From: Pantoea piersonii
GTDB taxonomy: Bacteria; Pseudomonadota; Gammaproteobacteria; Enterobacterales; Enterobacteriaceae
DNA: 64,000 bases
Direction: 5' to 3'
Assembly (NCBI RefSeq): GCF_003612015.1
Contig: NZ_RARB01000001.1
Span: 1,116,001 to 1,180,000, forward strand
In this document: positions 55,136 through 63,663 of the stretch, one piece after another
Layout of the letters: the number at the start of each line of letters is the position of its first letter
Position numbering within the stretch: the first letter of the stretch is position 1
Made by a program: the position numbers and the translations under genes
The notes under the pieces: generated by a model
What the model was told of the DNA's origin: nothing
Databases searched by the model: none
Seen by the model: the letters and a program-made list of their open reading frames with translations, nothing else

Positions 55136-56068
55136 ATGCCTGACATCGATCTGAACTTGCTCACCGCTCTGGATGCTTTGCTGACGGAATGCAGCGTCAC
55201 CCGTGCGGCGCGGCGTATGGGCCTCAGCCCCTCGGCCATGAGCCGCACGCTTGCCCGTTTGCGCGCTGCTACCGGCGACCCGCTGCTGGTCCAGGCGGGT
55301 CGTCAGATGGTGCCAACGCCCTACGCGGCTGAACTGGCCGGGCGCGTCTCTCACGTCGCACGCAGCGCATGCGCGCTTCTGCAGCCAGCAAACCCACAGC
55401 TGAATCTCGCCAGCACGGAACGCAGCTTTATCATTCGCGCCAATGACAGTTTTATCGATCTGACCGCCGCCGCCCTGGTAAAAGAGCTTCAGCAACAGGC
55501 ACCGCTGATACGGCTGGTGTTTGTTAACAAGCGTGATAAAGAGGCTGACCTGCTGCGCAGAGGGGAAATTGACCTTGAAATCGGCGTGCTGGGAACCGAT
55601 GCGCCGGAACTTAAAATCAGAACGCTGTTCAATGACCGGTTTGTGGGAATTTGCCGACAGAACCATCCCCTTTTACAGACGCCTGGCGTGACGGCTGAAC
55701 GCTACGCCAGCTACCCTCACGTTGTTATCTCCCGTCATAATAAAATCTGGGGACCGGTAGATGACGCGCTTGAGCGGCTGGGTTTGCGGCGGCGCGTGAT
55801 CATGGCACTACCCGCTTTCGCTAACGCCATCCCTGTGGTGCAGGATTCCGATATTCTCGGTCTGGTTCCGCTTTCCTGCTCAGCCTGTTTCGCCTCTGGC
55901 GCGCGCCAAAACGATCTGGCCTACTTTGAGCTGCCCGTTGAGACGCCTGCCATCAACATCTCTCTTATCTGGCATCCGCGCATGCAGACCGATCCGCTGC
56001 ATCGCTGGCTGCGGGAAACCATTATGACGGTATGTCGACGAGAGCAGGCAGCGCGCGGGTGGCCGTGA
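55136..56068 (+). CDS. LysR-family regulator
   Basis: 310 residues starting MPDIDLNLLTALDALLTECSVTRAARRMGLSPSAMSRTLARLR, which is a LysR helix-turn-helix of the NodD/TfdR-like type (DLNLL start). The ligand domain follows from about residue 85. Neither ATG 55136 nor the earlier ATG 55103 has a good ribosome binding site; 55136 matches the family start. It is divergent from the SDR gene and probably controls it. Effector unknown. Confidence 0.87.
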   Translation: MPDIDLNLLTALDALLTECSVTRAARRMGLSPSAMSRTLARLRAATGDPLLVQAGRQMVPTPYAAELAGRVSHVARSACALLQPANPQLNLASTERSFIIRANDSFIDLTAAALVKELQQQAPLIRLVFVNKRDKEADLLRRGEIDLEIGVLGTDAPELKIRTLFNDRFVGICRQNHPLLQTPGVTAERYASYPHVVISRHNKIWGPVDDALERLGLRRRVIMALPAFANAIPVVQDSDILGLVPLSCSACFASGARQNDLAYFELPVETPAINISLIWHPRMQTDPLHRWLRETIMTVCRREQAARGWP

Positions 56069-56124
56069 AAAGCGCAGGCATCCCTGCGGCGTAGCGGGTT
56101 GCCCACGGCTTCAACCCGGTACAG

Positions 56125-56140
56125 CCTGTAAAATTACAGG
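56125..56140. promoter_or_regulatory. Palindrome at the yaiL promoter
   Basis: CCTGTAAAATTACAGG has perfect 7-bp arms around AA. It directly precedes a -10-like TATACT (56141-56146), 33 bases before the yaiL start, so a bound protein would cover the promoter. Confidence 0.4.
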
Positions 56141-56178
56141 TATACTCAGTGAAATTTTTAACCGGCTTAGAAACGAAG

Positions 56179-56718
56179 ATGACGAAACTTACCTTACAAG
56201 AGCAGATGCTAAAAGCAGGCCTGGTCACCAGCAAAAAGATGGACAAGGTGCAGAGAACGGCTAAAAAATCGCGCGTTCAGGCACGCGAAGCGAGGCAGGC
56301 AGTAGAAGAAAATAAAAAAGCCCAGCTTGAGCGCGACAGGCAGCTAAACGAACAGCAAAAACAGGCTGTTCTCTCAAAAGAGTATAAAGCTCAGGTGAAG
56401 CAGCTGATTGAGATGAACCGGATTATCATCTCCCGAGGCACTATTGGTTTTAACTTTACTGATAATAACTTAATTAAAAAAATAGAGGTGGATAAGGCGA
56501 CTCAGGCGCAGCTGATTAGCGGCCGCCTCGCCATCGCGCGTCTGGCGACCGACAGCAGCGGCGAGAGCGAATACGCAATTATTCCCGCGAGCGTAGCCGA
56601 TAAAATTGCGCAGCGCGATGCGAACAGTATCGTGTTAAACAGCGCGCTCAGTCAGGAAGAGCAGGATGAAGACGATCCCTACGCTGACTTTAAAGTGCCT
56701 GACGATTTGATGTGGTAA
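56179..56718 (+). CDS. yaiL: YaiL, DUF2058 nucleoprotein/polynucleotide-associated protein
   Basis: 179 residues, the same length as E. coli YaiL and nearly identical in blocks (MTKLTLQEQMLKAGLV, AKKSRVQAREAR, YKAQVKQLIEMNRI, DDPYADFKVPDDLMW). The N-terminal half is basic and coiled-coil-like, which fits nucleic-acid association; a biochemical role is not established. ATG 56179 is the family start; the frame open to 56149 is not. It is preceded by a palindromic promoter region. Confidence 0.95.
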   Translation: MTKLTLQEQMLKAGLVTSKKMDKVQRTAKKSRVQAREARQAVEENKKAQLERDRQLNEQQKQAVLSKEYKAQVKQLIEMNRIIISRGTIGFNFTDNNLIKKIEVDKATQAQLISGRLAIARLATDSSGESEYAIIPASVADKIAQRDANSIVLNSALSQEEQDEDDPYADFKVPDDLMW

Positions 56719-56742
56719 TTCCTCGCTGTACAACGCTTTATA

Positions 56743-56766
56743 TGAAAAGTCCCTGAGGGCTTTTCA
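56743..56766 (+). terminator. Terminator after yaiL
   Basis: GAAAAGTCCC and GGGCTTTTC form an imperfect stem around TGA, about 24 bases after the yaiL stop. The palindromic form would also act on the minus strand. Confidence 0.7.
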
Positions 56767-56822
56767 TCTTCCGTTCCCCCTTAATATCCTCTGATTCAGC
56801 GTCGCCAGCCGTGGCTACGCCG

Positions 56823-57521
56823 TCAGAATGGAGAGGCGTGACGGGCGGTTATCCGCTCTCCGCTGACGGGATGGATAAAATGAAGCTCGCTGGCGTGAAG
56901 CATCAGCCGTGGCGTCCGCTCGCTGCCTGGCAGTTCCCGCCCGCCATACAGGTCACAGCCCAAAATGGGGTGCCCCAGCTGCTGGCAGTGAATGCGCAGC
57001 TGATGGGTACGCCCGGTTTCTGGCGTAAGTTCAACGCGCGTCAACGACAGCCCTTCTCCGCCCTCCTGCTCCTGATAAAAACGCTCGACGACCCGATAGC
57101 GGGAACGTGCGGGCTTGCCGCGCACCGCGCAGATCGACATCAACGGGAACAGCGCCGGGTCTTTGGCAATCGGCGCGTCTATTACGCCTTCGGTATCGCC
57201 CAAATGTCCACAAAGCAGCGCGCTATAGCGTTTAATGACCGTGCGCTGACTGAACTGCTGGCAGAGCGCGGCGTTAATAGCCTTATTGCGCGCAATAACC
57301 ATCAGCCCGGAGGTGCCGAAGTCGAGACGATGGACCAGAGTGCAGCCTGGAAAGATCTGAACCAGCCGGTGATGCACCGAGTCGAGATTGAGCGGATTTT
57401 TCCCCGAGAGGCTGAGCAGCCCGGAGGGTTTAGCGATCAGCGCCAGGTGTTCATCCTGATAGAGCGTCTCTATCTTTTCGTGACACGGCGGAGCAATAAA
57501 GGTATCTGAAAGGGTAGACAT
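56823..57521 (-). CDS. RluA-family pseudouridine synthase
   Basis: 232 residues with the RluA-family catalytic motif HRLDFGTSGLMV (Asp67), preceded by LIAKPSGLLSLSG and followed by LTRVELTPETGRTHQLRIHCQQLGHPILGCDLYGG. The family turns uridine into pseudouridine in rRNA or tRNA. It has no S4 domain. It is not close enough to E. coli RluA (219 aa) to give that symbol; it is a RluA-type paralog with unknown target RNA. Preceded by yaiL on the other strand. Good confidence in family, low in substrate. Confidence 0.9.
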   Translation of the reverse strand: MSTLSDTFIAPPCHEKIETLYQDEHLALIAKPSGLLSLSGKNPLNLDSVHHRLVQIFPGCTLVHRLDFGTSGLMVIARNKAINAALCQQFSQRTVIKRYSALLCGHLGDTEGVIDAPIAKDPALFPLMSICAVRGKPARSRYRVVERFYQEQEGGEGLSLTRVELTPETGRTHQLRIHCQQLGHPILGCDLYGGRELPGSERTPRLMLHASELHFIHPVSGERITARHASPF

Positions 57522-57717
57522 CAGGCTGCCGGTTAAGAAGTAAGGGCAGATAGTAGCGAATTTTGCGATAGCTGGCGAATCTTGCCGGGCTGCGACATAT
57601 CCCGGTGTAATGCGCCTGTTCTCGTTACGTTCAGCAGCGCTGCGCCAGGCGCGGATCGCTTACCGCGTTCACTGAAAACCAAACGGCCCGCAGAAGCGGG
57701 CCATTTCATTACCCGCG

Positions 57718-58014
57718 TTAAATATCATTCGCAGGCGGCGGCCCCATATACTGCGCGCTGCTGACAGATGCTGGCGGCGGTCCCATATGCTGAGCGCTGC
57801 TGTCAGACGCTGACGGCGGCCCCATATGCTGAGCGCTGCTGTCATAGGCTGGTGGTGGCCCCATATGCTGAGAAGCGCTGCCAGCTGGTCCGGCGTGATG
57901 GTGTCTGCCTGAAGAAGGCGCGTAATGATGATGTCCACCATCAGCCACAACGCAGCCGGAGACAGCTGCGCACCCTAATGTTATCACCAGACAGGCGATC
58001 GCTTTTTTAAACAT
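57718..58014 (-). CDS. Small repeat lipoprotein, 98 aa
   Basis: 98 residues: lipoprotein signal (MFKKAIACLVITLGCAAVSGC, lipobox VSGC, Cys21), a His-rich linker (GGHHHYAPSSGRHHHAGP), then four tandem 13-residue units of the form SSAQHMGPPPAxx, ending in NDI. I do not recognise the family. Repeat count could vary by slippage. The His-rich linker suggests metal binding, which is inference. ATG 58014 has GGGAA 7 bases upstream; the longer frame to 58047 lacks this support. Confidence 0.65.
   Translation of the reverse strand: MFKKAIACLVITLGCAAVSGCVVADGGHHHYAPSSGRHHHAGPAGSASQHMGPPPAYDSSAQHMGPPSASDSSAQHMGPPPASVSSAQYMGPPPANDI
57728..57880 (-). repeat. Four 39-bp tandem repeats in a lipoprotein gene
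   Basis: CATAT-containing units recur at plus-strand positions 57745, 57784, 57823 and 57862, exactly 39 bases apart. They encode (S/A)QHMGPPPA-type 13-residue repeats and stay in frame. Confidence 0.85.
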
Positions 58015-58552
58015 TATCATTTTCCCGATTAAATATTTACGCTTCACTTTATAACGGTGGGGTTACACCCTGGCTAAACGTCTGTGAAGAGTTAATCTCC
58101 TGAAGCGAATAAATTGATGAGGATCAATTCTTAATAAATCGCCTGTCAACGCGACACCGATCAAGAGCCCGACACTAATGGCCAGCAAAAAAAATAAAAG
58201 CCACGAACATCACAATAATCAATCTTTAGCTGCTTTGCGGTAACACACCACGTTGACTCAGAACAATTTCCGGGTAAATTAATGCCTGATATTTACGGAG
58301 AAAAATTAATACATGAAACCGTAAATATTATTATTAATGCCAGTCCCGTTCTTCGCCATAGTGGCAATCCCGCTTCACTCTACCGGTCGCCAACGACTAA
58401 TGAAGCGGGAGCTTTTTTTCTGAAACGCCAGTAACCTCTGCGCGCCCGAAAAATCATTACGCTATCACTGCCATTTCAGAAAAGACTCCTGCTGATAAAT
58501 TAATTTTACACATCATCCAAAATGGCACTAATTTTGCGCGCGGGGGGGGTTA
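58015..58552. other. Intergenic region with candidate sRNA
   Basis: 538 bp between two minus-strand exported-protein genes. The only structured part is a possible sRNA at about 58287-58420. A 50-codon frame (58282-58434) overlaps that candidate; its amino-acid sequence has no protein features I recognise. Just downstream is a G8 run (58542-58549). Confidence 0.45.
58287..58420 (+). ncRNA. Candidate small RNA with intrinsic terminator
   Basis: TTGACT (58253-58258), a 16-bp spacer and TAAATT (58275-58280) form a plausible sigma-70 promoter, with transcription starting near 58287. The transcript would end at a perfect 9-bp hairpin, CCCGCTTCA/TGAAGCGGG (58369-58377 and 58401-58409), followed by AGCTTTTTTT. 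The 23-base loop itself can form a GTCG-CCAA-CGAC hairpin. An upstream TGCCA/TGGCA stem lies near 58339-58366. The same stretch has a 50-codon frame, so it could instead be a small coding gene with a terminator inside. Confidence 0.3.
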
Positions 58553-58972
58553 TTATTTGGTCGCAGCGGTAAGGCAGGTGTCGCCCAGGCCGAGCTTAAC
58601 AAAAGGCAAGTCAAATAAAGAGGCATCTTGGCTGGTAAACATAACGATGCCGTTACGCGACTCCATAGCTTTATAAGGGGCATAAAGTTCATATTGAATA
58701 CCGTAATTCTTTACCTGACGCCCCTGGCTGTTGAAAAGAAAGAAGCACATTTTTTTACCTTTATCGGGCGTATAGGCTTCTTTGCTCATATTATTTATCG
58801 TTACTTTATAGGTAACCTGATATTCTGGCTGGTCAGTACGGCTGTTCCAGATGCTGCCCTGCGCATCCTTTGATGCAAAAACGGTAAGATCAGGCGTACT
58901 TTCCGATGCGACAGCGCTACCCGCCGCGAGCATGGTTAAAGAGAGCAACATCGCTTTTGTAGTTTTCAACAT
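58553..58972 (-). CDS. Secreted hypothetical protein, 139 aa
   Basis: 139 residues: a signal peptide (MLKTTKAMLLSLTMLAAGSAVA) and a beta-rich mature domain with two cysteines (Cys76 in KKMCFFLFN and Cys133 in GDTCLTA) likely to form a disulfide in the periplasm. Possibly of the DUF4354 type, but I am not sure. GGAGG 7 bases before ATG 58972 makes the start firm. It is one of four neighbouring minus-strand exported small proteins. Function unknown. Confidence 0.65.
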   Translation of the reverse strand: MLKTTKAMLLSLTMLAAGSAVASESTPDLTVFASKDAQGSIWNSRTDQPEYQVTYKVTINNMSKEAYTPDKGKKMCFFLFNSQGRQVKNYGIQYELYAPYKAMESRNGIVMFTSQDASLFDLPFVKLGLGDTCLTAATK

Positions 58973-59123
58973 CAGATGACCTCCGGTTCTAAGAGATAAA
59001 AACAGTGACGTGCGGAATTATTCAGTCAGCGGCAAAGTCCGCGCTGGGTTTTATAAGAGGAGCATGTTCATATTATGATGCGCGCGCGCTAAACTGGTAA
59101 ATATTCTCCATGCGCCAGATAAA

Positions 59124-59426
59124 CTATTGCTGCACCTCGATCTGAGTCCAACCTTTCTGATACATGCAGTCTTTGACTAAAATATCTCGTTGAGACGCAT
59201 TCGAATCGCTCAGGGTATAACTTACATCAGATTCGCCGTTCTTTTTATCCTGGGATACCGTTTTCCCGCTGACCTTATTATCCGGCGGCAGGTCGCGCAG
59301 CGCCTGAGCCTGACAGGCGGTTTCCACTACCGTTTCGTCTCTGTCGCTTGCGCCCTCTTTCACCCATTTATAATTAGCGCAGCTCGCCAGAAAAAGGGGC
59401 AATATCAGTAAAAGTATTTTCTTCAT
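59124..59426 (-). CDS. Small lipoprotein, 100 aa
   Basis: 100 residues from ATG 59426: MKKILLLILPLFLASCANYKWVKEGAS. The lipobox is LASC (Cys16). The mature part has two cysteines (Cys38 and Cys87) in ETACQAQALRDL and KDCMYQKGWTQI, a pattern (C at the start helix and CMYQKGW) seen in several small enterobacterial lipoproteins. No clear ribosome binding site is seen at either 59426 or the upstream ATG 59441. Function unknown. Confidence 0.7.
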   Translation of the reverse strand: MKKILLLILPLFLASCANYKWVKEGASDRDETVVETACQAQALRDLPPDNKVSGKTVSQDKKNGESDVSYTLSDSNASQRDILVKDCMYQKGWTQIEVQQ

Positions 59427-59559
59427 AAAAGCTTTAACCATGATTTATTTAAGGCGAGCACAGCCTGACAGGGAAAGGCGTAAATGAACTAATTACGCCT
59501 TATAAAAAATATCTGCTACTGTTCTTATGAACGACTCAACAATCAGGAAGCGGTGCCGC

Positions 59560-59784
59560 TTACTGTTTAACAATCTCTTTTACGTTTTGCTTCTGTAGCT
59601 GATGCATATTTCCGCCGACATCCTCGTAGGATATCATCCCAGTCTCTTTATCGATAACTGGCTTCCCGTTGGTATTGATCATATGTCCGTCATTGGTAGA
59701 AATAATATAATGACCTGCGCAGGCGGAAAGCATTGAAACCGCCGCCAGTATAATTATGCTTGCTGATGCTTTTTTAATGAACAT
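59560..59784 (-). CDS. YgdI/YgdR-family small lipoprotein
   Basis: 74 residues: MFIKKASASIIILAAVSMLSACAGHYII with lipobox LSAC (Cys22), followed by the YgdI/YgdR-type domain (STNDGHMINTNGKPVIDKETGMISYEDVGGNMHQLQKQNVKEI). The SH3-like fold of this family is anchored in the outer or inner membrane; the function is unknown. GGGGCAGGG precedes ATG 59784. It is the last of the four exported small proteins before the dgo operon. Confidence 0.82.
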   Translation of the reverse strand: MFIKKASASIIILAAVSMLSACAGHYIISTNDGHMINTNGKPVIDKETGMISYEDVGGNMHQLQKQNVKEIVKQ

Positions 59785-60213
59785 GGCCCTGCCCCTTGTG
59801 TTAAACAGAATCAAAAACTGTTAATTTCGAAGCCAATACTACTCCTCTGAAATAAACACCACATCAACAATCGATGCTGAAAGACTCTGTCCTTACCATT
59901 AAATGATATTTGTCAAAAGAAGCTGCCGACTGAGACTTTTTCAGCCGCTAACTATGTAAGCGATTGATACGACATTTACGGACTGTAATGCGAAAGCTGT
60001 TAGCCAGCGCTGCTACTCAGCCCACTGGCGTAGCGGTAGCTTTTACGATCGGTTGCTGTTTTTGCGATCTACATTGTAGTACAACAGTAAATATTCGTAC
60101 TACAATCAGGCAAAAGTCACGGAAACTGACGTTCGACCTGTACTTCAACTATGCGGTAAAACTGAGCGCTCAGGGTAAAGTAGATGCGCACAATCAGAAC
60201 ATACGGAGTGGCT
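59785..60213. other. dgo promoter region
   Basis: 429 bp between the YgdI/YgdR-like gene and dgoR. It is A/T rich near 59800-59970. The only features I can support are the two DgoR operator-like palindromes (60074-60105). No gene is seen. Confidence 0.55.
60074..60105 (+). promoter_or_regulatory. Paired DgoR operator-like palindromes
   Basis: TTGTAGTACAA (60074-60084) is a perfect palindrome, and TCGTACTACAA (60095-60105) is a second copy with 9 of 11 matching bases. Their centres are 21 bases apart, two helical turns, on the same DNA face. They lie about 110-140 bases before dgoR, which encodes a GntR-type repressor. Confidence 0.65.
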
Positions 60214-60903
60214 ATGAACCTCAATAAAACGGATCGCATCGTTATTACCCTGGGTAAACAGATCGTCAGCGGCAAATATCTTCCGGGCGCAGCGTTACCG
60301 GCAGAGACAGAGTTGTGTGAGGAGTTCGAAACCTCGCGCAACATCATCCGCGAGGTGTTTCGTTCGCTGACGGCGAAGCGCCTGATTGAAATCAGGCGTT
60401 ATTACGGCGCGTTCGTCACCTTGCGTAGTCAGTGGAACTACCTGGATACGGACGTGCTTCAGTGGGTGCTGGAAAACGACGCTGACCCACACCTGATCGC
60501 CGCCATGAGCGAAGTGCGAAATCTTGTGGAGCCGGTTATAGCGCGCTGGGCGGCGGAGCGCGCTACGTCACAGGACCTGGCGCAGATTGAGTCGGCGCTG
60601 AATGAGATGATCGCCAACAATCAGAACCGGGAAGCCTTTAACGAAGCGGATATTCGTTACCACGAGGCAGTTTTGCGGTCGGTGCACAATCCCGTGCTGG
60701 AGCAGCTTAGCGTAGCCATCAGCTCGCTGCAGCGCGCTGTGTTTGAGCGCACCTGGAAAGGCGATGAAGCCAATATGCCGCAAACGCTCCGTGAACATAA
60801 AGCGTTGTTCGACGCCATACGGCTGCAGAACGGCGATGCGGCAGAGCAGGCGGCCTACACCATGATCGCCAGCTCGACACATCGGTTAAAGGAGATCACA
60901 TGA
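60214..60903 (+). CDS. dgoR: D-galactonate-responsive GntR/FadR repressor DgoR
   Basis: 229 residues, the length of E. coli DgoR and over most of its length nearly the same: MNLNKTDRIVITLGKQIVSGKYLPG, TSRNIIREVFRSLTAKRLIE (winged helix-turn-helix), and the FCD effector domain from about residue 85. It represses dgo genes until D-galactonate binds. GGAG precedes ATG 60214. The stop overlaps dgoK by 4 bases, so it is the first gene of the operon it represses. Confidence 0.96.
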   Translation: MNLNKTDRIVITLGKQIVSGKYLPGAALPAETELCEEFETSRNIIREVFRSLTAKRLIEIRRYYGAFVTLRSQWNYLDTDVLQWVLENDADPHLIAAMSEVRNLVEPVIARWAAERATSQDLAQIESALNEMIANNQNREAFNEADIRYHEAVLRSVHNPVLEQLSVAISSLQRAVFERTWKGDEANMPQTLREHKALFDAIRLQNGDAAEQAAYTMIASSTHRLKEIT

Positions 60904-61775
60904 CATTTCGCTACATCGCCATTGACTGGGGATCAACCAATTTACGCGCCTGGCTTGTCGAGAACGACCAATGTCTGGAGAGCAGGCAGTCTGAGGCAGG
61001 CGTTACCCGGCTGAATGGAAAATCCCCGCAGGCGGTGCTGGCGGATGTGACTAAGGGATGGCGCGACAGCGCTACGCCCGTGGTGATGGCGGGCATGGCA
61101 GGCAGCAACCTGGGCTGGAAAAGCGTTCCCTATCTGCCGCTGCCCGCCAGTTTATCGACGATCGGCGAACAGCTCACTGCCGTCGACGATAACGTCTGGA
61201 TCGTTCCGGGTTTATGCGTTTGTCGGGAGGATCACCATAACGTGATGCGCGGCGAGGAGACGCAGCTGCTCGGCGCACAAACGCTGGCTCCCTCCTCTCT
61301 CTATGTTATGCCGGGAACGCACTGTAAATGGGTAAAGGCTGACGAGCGCCATATTCAAGATTTTCATACCGTCATGACCGGTGAACTGCACCACATACTG
61401 CTGCGCCATTCGCTGCTGGGCGCCGGGTTACCGGAGCAGCAACCGTCGCAGAACGCCTTTACCGCTGGTCTCGATCGCGGTATCGCGTCGCCAGCGCTGT
61501 TACCGCAGCTTTTTGAAATTCGCGCCTCGCGCCTCCTTGGCGCTCTGCCCCCTGAGCAGGTCAGTGAATTTTTATCCGGACTACTGATTGGCGCGGAAGT
61601 CGCCACGATGAGCGAACGTTTTAGCGATCGGCAGATCACCCTTGTTGCCGGAGAAGCGCTGGCGAACCGTTATCAGCAGGCGCTGGCCGCTGTGGGTCGT
61701 CAGGCGACGATGATATCCGGCGATACGGCATTTCAGGCAGGAATAAGGAGCATCGTTAATGCAATGGCCAACTGA
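60900..61775 (+). CDS. dgoK: 2-oxo-3-deoxygalactonate kinase DgoK
   Basis: 291 residues beginning MTFRYIAIDWGSTNLRAWL, the phosphate-1 motif of the family; the middle has MPGTHCKWVKADERHIQDFHTVMTGEL and the end [16 protein letters not shown]. It phosphorylates 2-dehydro-3-deoxy-D-galactonate to the 6-phospho form, second step of D-galactonate catabolism. ATG 60900 overlaps the dgoR stop by 4 bases. It overlaps dgoA by 17 bases. Confidence 0.95.
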   Translation: MTFRYIAIDWGSTNLRAWLVENDQCLESRQSEAGVTRLNGKSPQAVLADVTKGWRDSATPVVMAGMAGSNLGWKSVPYLPLPASLSTIGEQLTAVDDNVWIVPGLCVCREDHHNVMRGEETQLLGAQTLAPSSLYVMPGTHCKWVKADERHIQDFHTVMTGELHHILLRHSLLGAGLPEQQPSQNAFTAGLDRGIASPALLPQLFEIRASRLLGALPPEQVSEFLSGLLIGAEVATMSERFSDRQITLVAGEALANRYQQALAAVGRQATMISGDTAFQAGIRSIVNAMAN

Positions 61776-62376
61776 ACTCCCGCTTATCGCCATTCTGCGT
61801 GGGGTAAAGCCTGATGAGGTCCTGGCGCACGTCGGCGCCGTGATCGATGCAGGTTTTGATGCGGTTGAGATCCCCCTTAACTCCCCGCAGTGGGACAAAA
61901 GCATCCCGCTGATTCTGGATGCTTACGGCGACAAGGCGCTGATTGGCGCGGGAACGGTGTTGAAAACAGAACAGGTGGATACGCTCGCTCAGATGGGCAG
62001 CAAACTCATCGTAACGCCCAATATCCAGCCCGAACTGATTCGCCACGCCGTAAGCCTGGGAATGATCGTCTGTCCCGGCTGCGCGACCGCCAGCGAAGCC
62101 TTTAACGCGCTGGATGCCGGTGCGCAGGCGTTAAAAATCTTCCCCTCATCAGCCTTTGGGCCGGGCTATATCAAAGCGCTGAAGGCGGTGCTTCCTGCGG
62201 ATGTGCCGGTGCTGGCGGTTGGCGGCGTAACGCCGGAGAACCTGGCGCAATGGCTTGATGCCGGCTGCGCAGGCGCCGGACTCGGCAGCGATCTCTACCG
62301 CGCCGGACAACCCGTAGAACGCACCGCGCAACAGGCGGCCGCATTTGTTCAGGCATACCGAGAGGCAGTGAAATGA
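61759..62376 (+). CDS. dgoA: 2-oxo-3-deoxy-6-phosphogalactonate aldolase DgoA
   Basis: 205 residues, the length of E. coli DgoA. The class I aldolase lysine is Lys126 in [18 protein letters not shown]; the Glu37 region (AVEIPLNSP) and [11 protein letters not shown] are also conserved. It splits KDPGal into pyruvate and glyceraldehyde-3-phosphate. The start lies within dgoK (17-base overlap, AAGGAG before it) and the stop overlaps dgoD by 4 bases. Confidence 0.96.
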   Translation: MQWPTELPLIAILRGVKPDEVLAHVGAVIDAGFDAVEIPLNSPQWDKSIPLILDAYGDKALIGAGTVLKTEQVDTLAQMGSKLIVTPNIQPELIRHAVSLGMIVCPGCATASEAFNALDAGAQALKIFPSSAFGPGYIKALKAVLPADVPVLAVGGVTPENLAQWLDAGCAGAGLGSDLYRAGQPVERTAQQAAAFVQAYREAVK

Positions 62377-63521
62377 AAATAATCCGGCTCACCACCTGGC
62401 GTTTACCCCCGCGCTGGATGTTTCTTAAAATCGAAACCGACGAAGGCGTGACTGGCTGGGGGGAACCCATTATTGAAGGACGCGCGCGCACTGTCGAGGC
62501 CGCAGTACACGAACTGGGCGACTACCTGATCGGTCAGGACCCGGCGCGCATCAACGATCTCTGGCAGGTCATGTACCGCGCAGGTTTTTATCGCGGCGGC
62601 CCGATCCTGATGAGCGCTATCGCCGGTATCGACCAGGCGCTGTGGGATATTAAAGGCAAGGTTCTGGGCGCGCCGGTCTGGCAGCTAATGGGCGGTCTGG
62701 TACGCGATAAAATCAAAGCCTACAGCTGGGTGGGCGGCGACCGACCGGCAGAAGTGATTGGCGGTATTGAAAAATTACGCCAAATCGGCTTTGACACCTT
62801 CAAACTTAACGGCTGCGAAGAGTTGGGAATAATTGACGACTCGCGCAAAGTGGACGCCGCGGTAAATACCGTGGCGCAAATTCGCGAAGCGTTTGGCTAT
62901 GAGATTGAGTTCGGCCTCGACTTTCACGGCCGCGTTAGCGCGCCGATGGCGAAAATCCTGATTAAAGAGCTGGAACCCTATCGTCCGCTGTTTATTGAGG
63001 AGCCGGTGCTGGCGGAACAGGCTGAATATTATCCAAAGCTGGCGGCGCAAACGGCTGTGCCTCTCGCCGCGGGCGAACGTATGTTCTCGCGCTTTGAGTT
63101 CAAACGCGTGCTGGAGGCAGGCGGACTGGCTATTCTGCAGCCCGATCTCTCTCATGCCGGCGGCATTACCGAATGCTGTAAAATCGCCGCTATGGCGGAG
63201 GCCTGGGATGTCGCCCTCGCCCCCCACTGCCCGCTGGGCCCCATCGCACTCGCCGCCTGTCTTCATGTCGATTTCGTCTCGCGCAACGCAGTTTTCCAGG
63301 AGCAGAGCATGGGCATTCATTACAATCAGGGCGCGGAACTGCTCGACTTTGTGAAAAACAAAGAGGACTTCAGCATGGAAGGCGGCTTTTTTAAACCCTT
63401 AATGAAACCGGGACTCGGCGTGGAGATCGACGAGGCGCAGGTGATTGAACGCAGTAAAAATGTTTCAGACTGGCATAACCCGCTGTGGCGCCATGCGGAT
63501 GGTTCAGTCGCGGAGTGGTAA
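62373..63521 (+). CDS. dgoD: D-galactonate dehydratase DgoD
   Basis: 382 residues of the enolase superfamily, the length of E. coli DgoD. Magnesium ligands are Asp183 (FGLDFHGR, with catalytic His185), Glu209 (FIEEPV) and a later Glu ([10 protein letters not shown]); a second catalytic histidine lies in APHCPLGP. It removes water from D-galactonate to give 2-oxo-3-deoxygalactonate. Last gene of the operon visible here. E. coli has the transporter dgoT next, but here a LysR gene follows on the other strand. Confidence 0.96.
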   Translation: MKIIRLTTWRLPPRWMFLKIETDEGVTGWGEPIIEGRARTVEAAVHELGDYLIGQDPARINDLWQVMYRAGFYRGGPILMSAIAGIDQALWDIKGKVLGAPVWQLMGGLVRDKIKAYSWVGGDRPAEVIGGIEKLRQIGFDTFKLNGCEELGIIDDSRKVDAAVNTVAQIREAFGYEIEFGLDFHGRVSAPMAKILIKELEPYRPLFIEEPVLAEQAEYYPKLAAQTAVPLAAGERMFSRFEFKRVLEAGGLAILQPDLSHAGGITECCKIAAMAEAWDVALAPHCPLGPIALAACLHVDFVSRNAVFQEQSMGIHYNQGAELLDFVKNKEDFSMEGGFFKPLMKPGLGVEIDEAQVIERSKNVSDWHNPLWRHADGSVAEW

Positions 63522-63663
63522 TACCGGCGCGGGGCTTGTCCTTACTGACAAGGCCCCCAGCCCAGGCTGAGGGAATTTTGCTGCGGCTTCAGCCTGTGGT
63601 CGGGAAACGTGCGGGCGTTATCATTTTTCGCTGCCGCCTGGCTGGTGCTAAAGGGGATCACAA

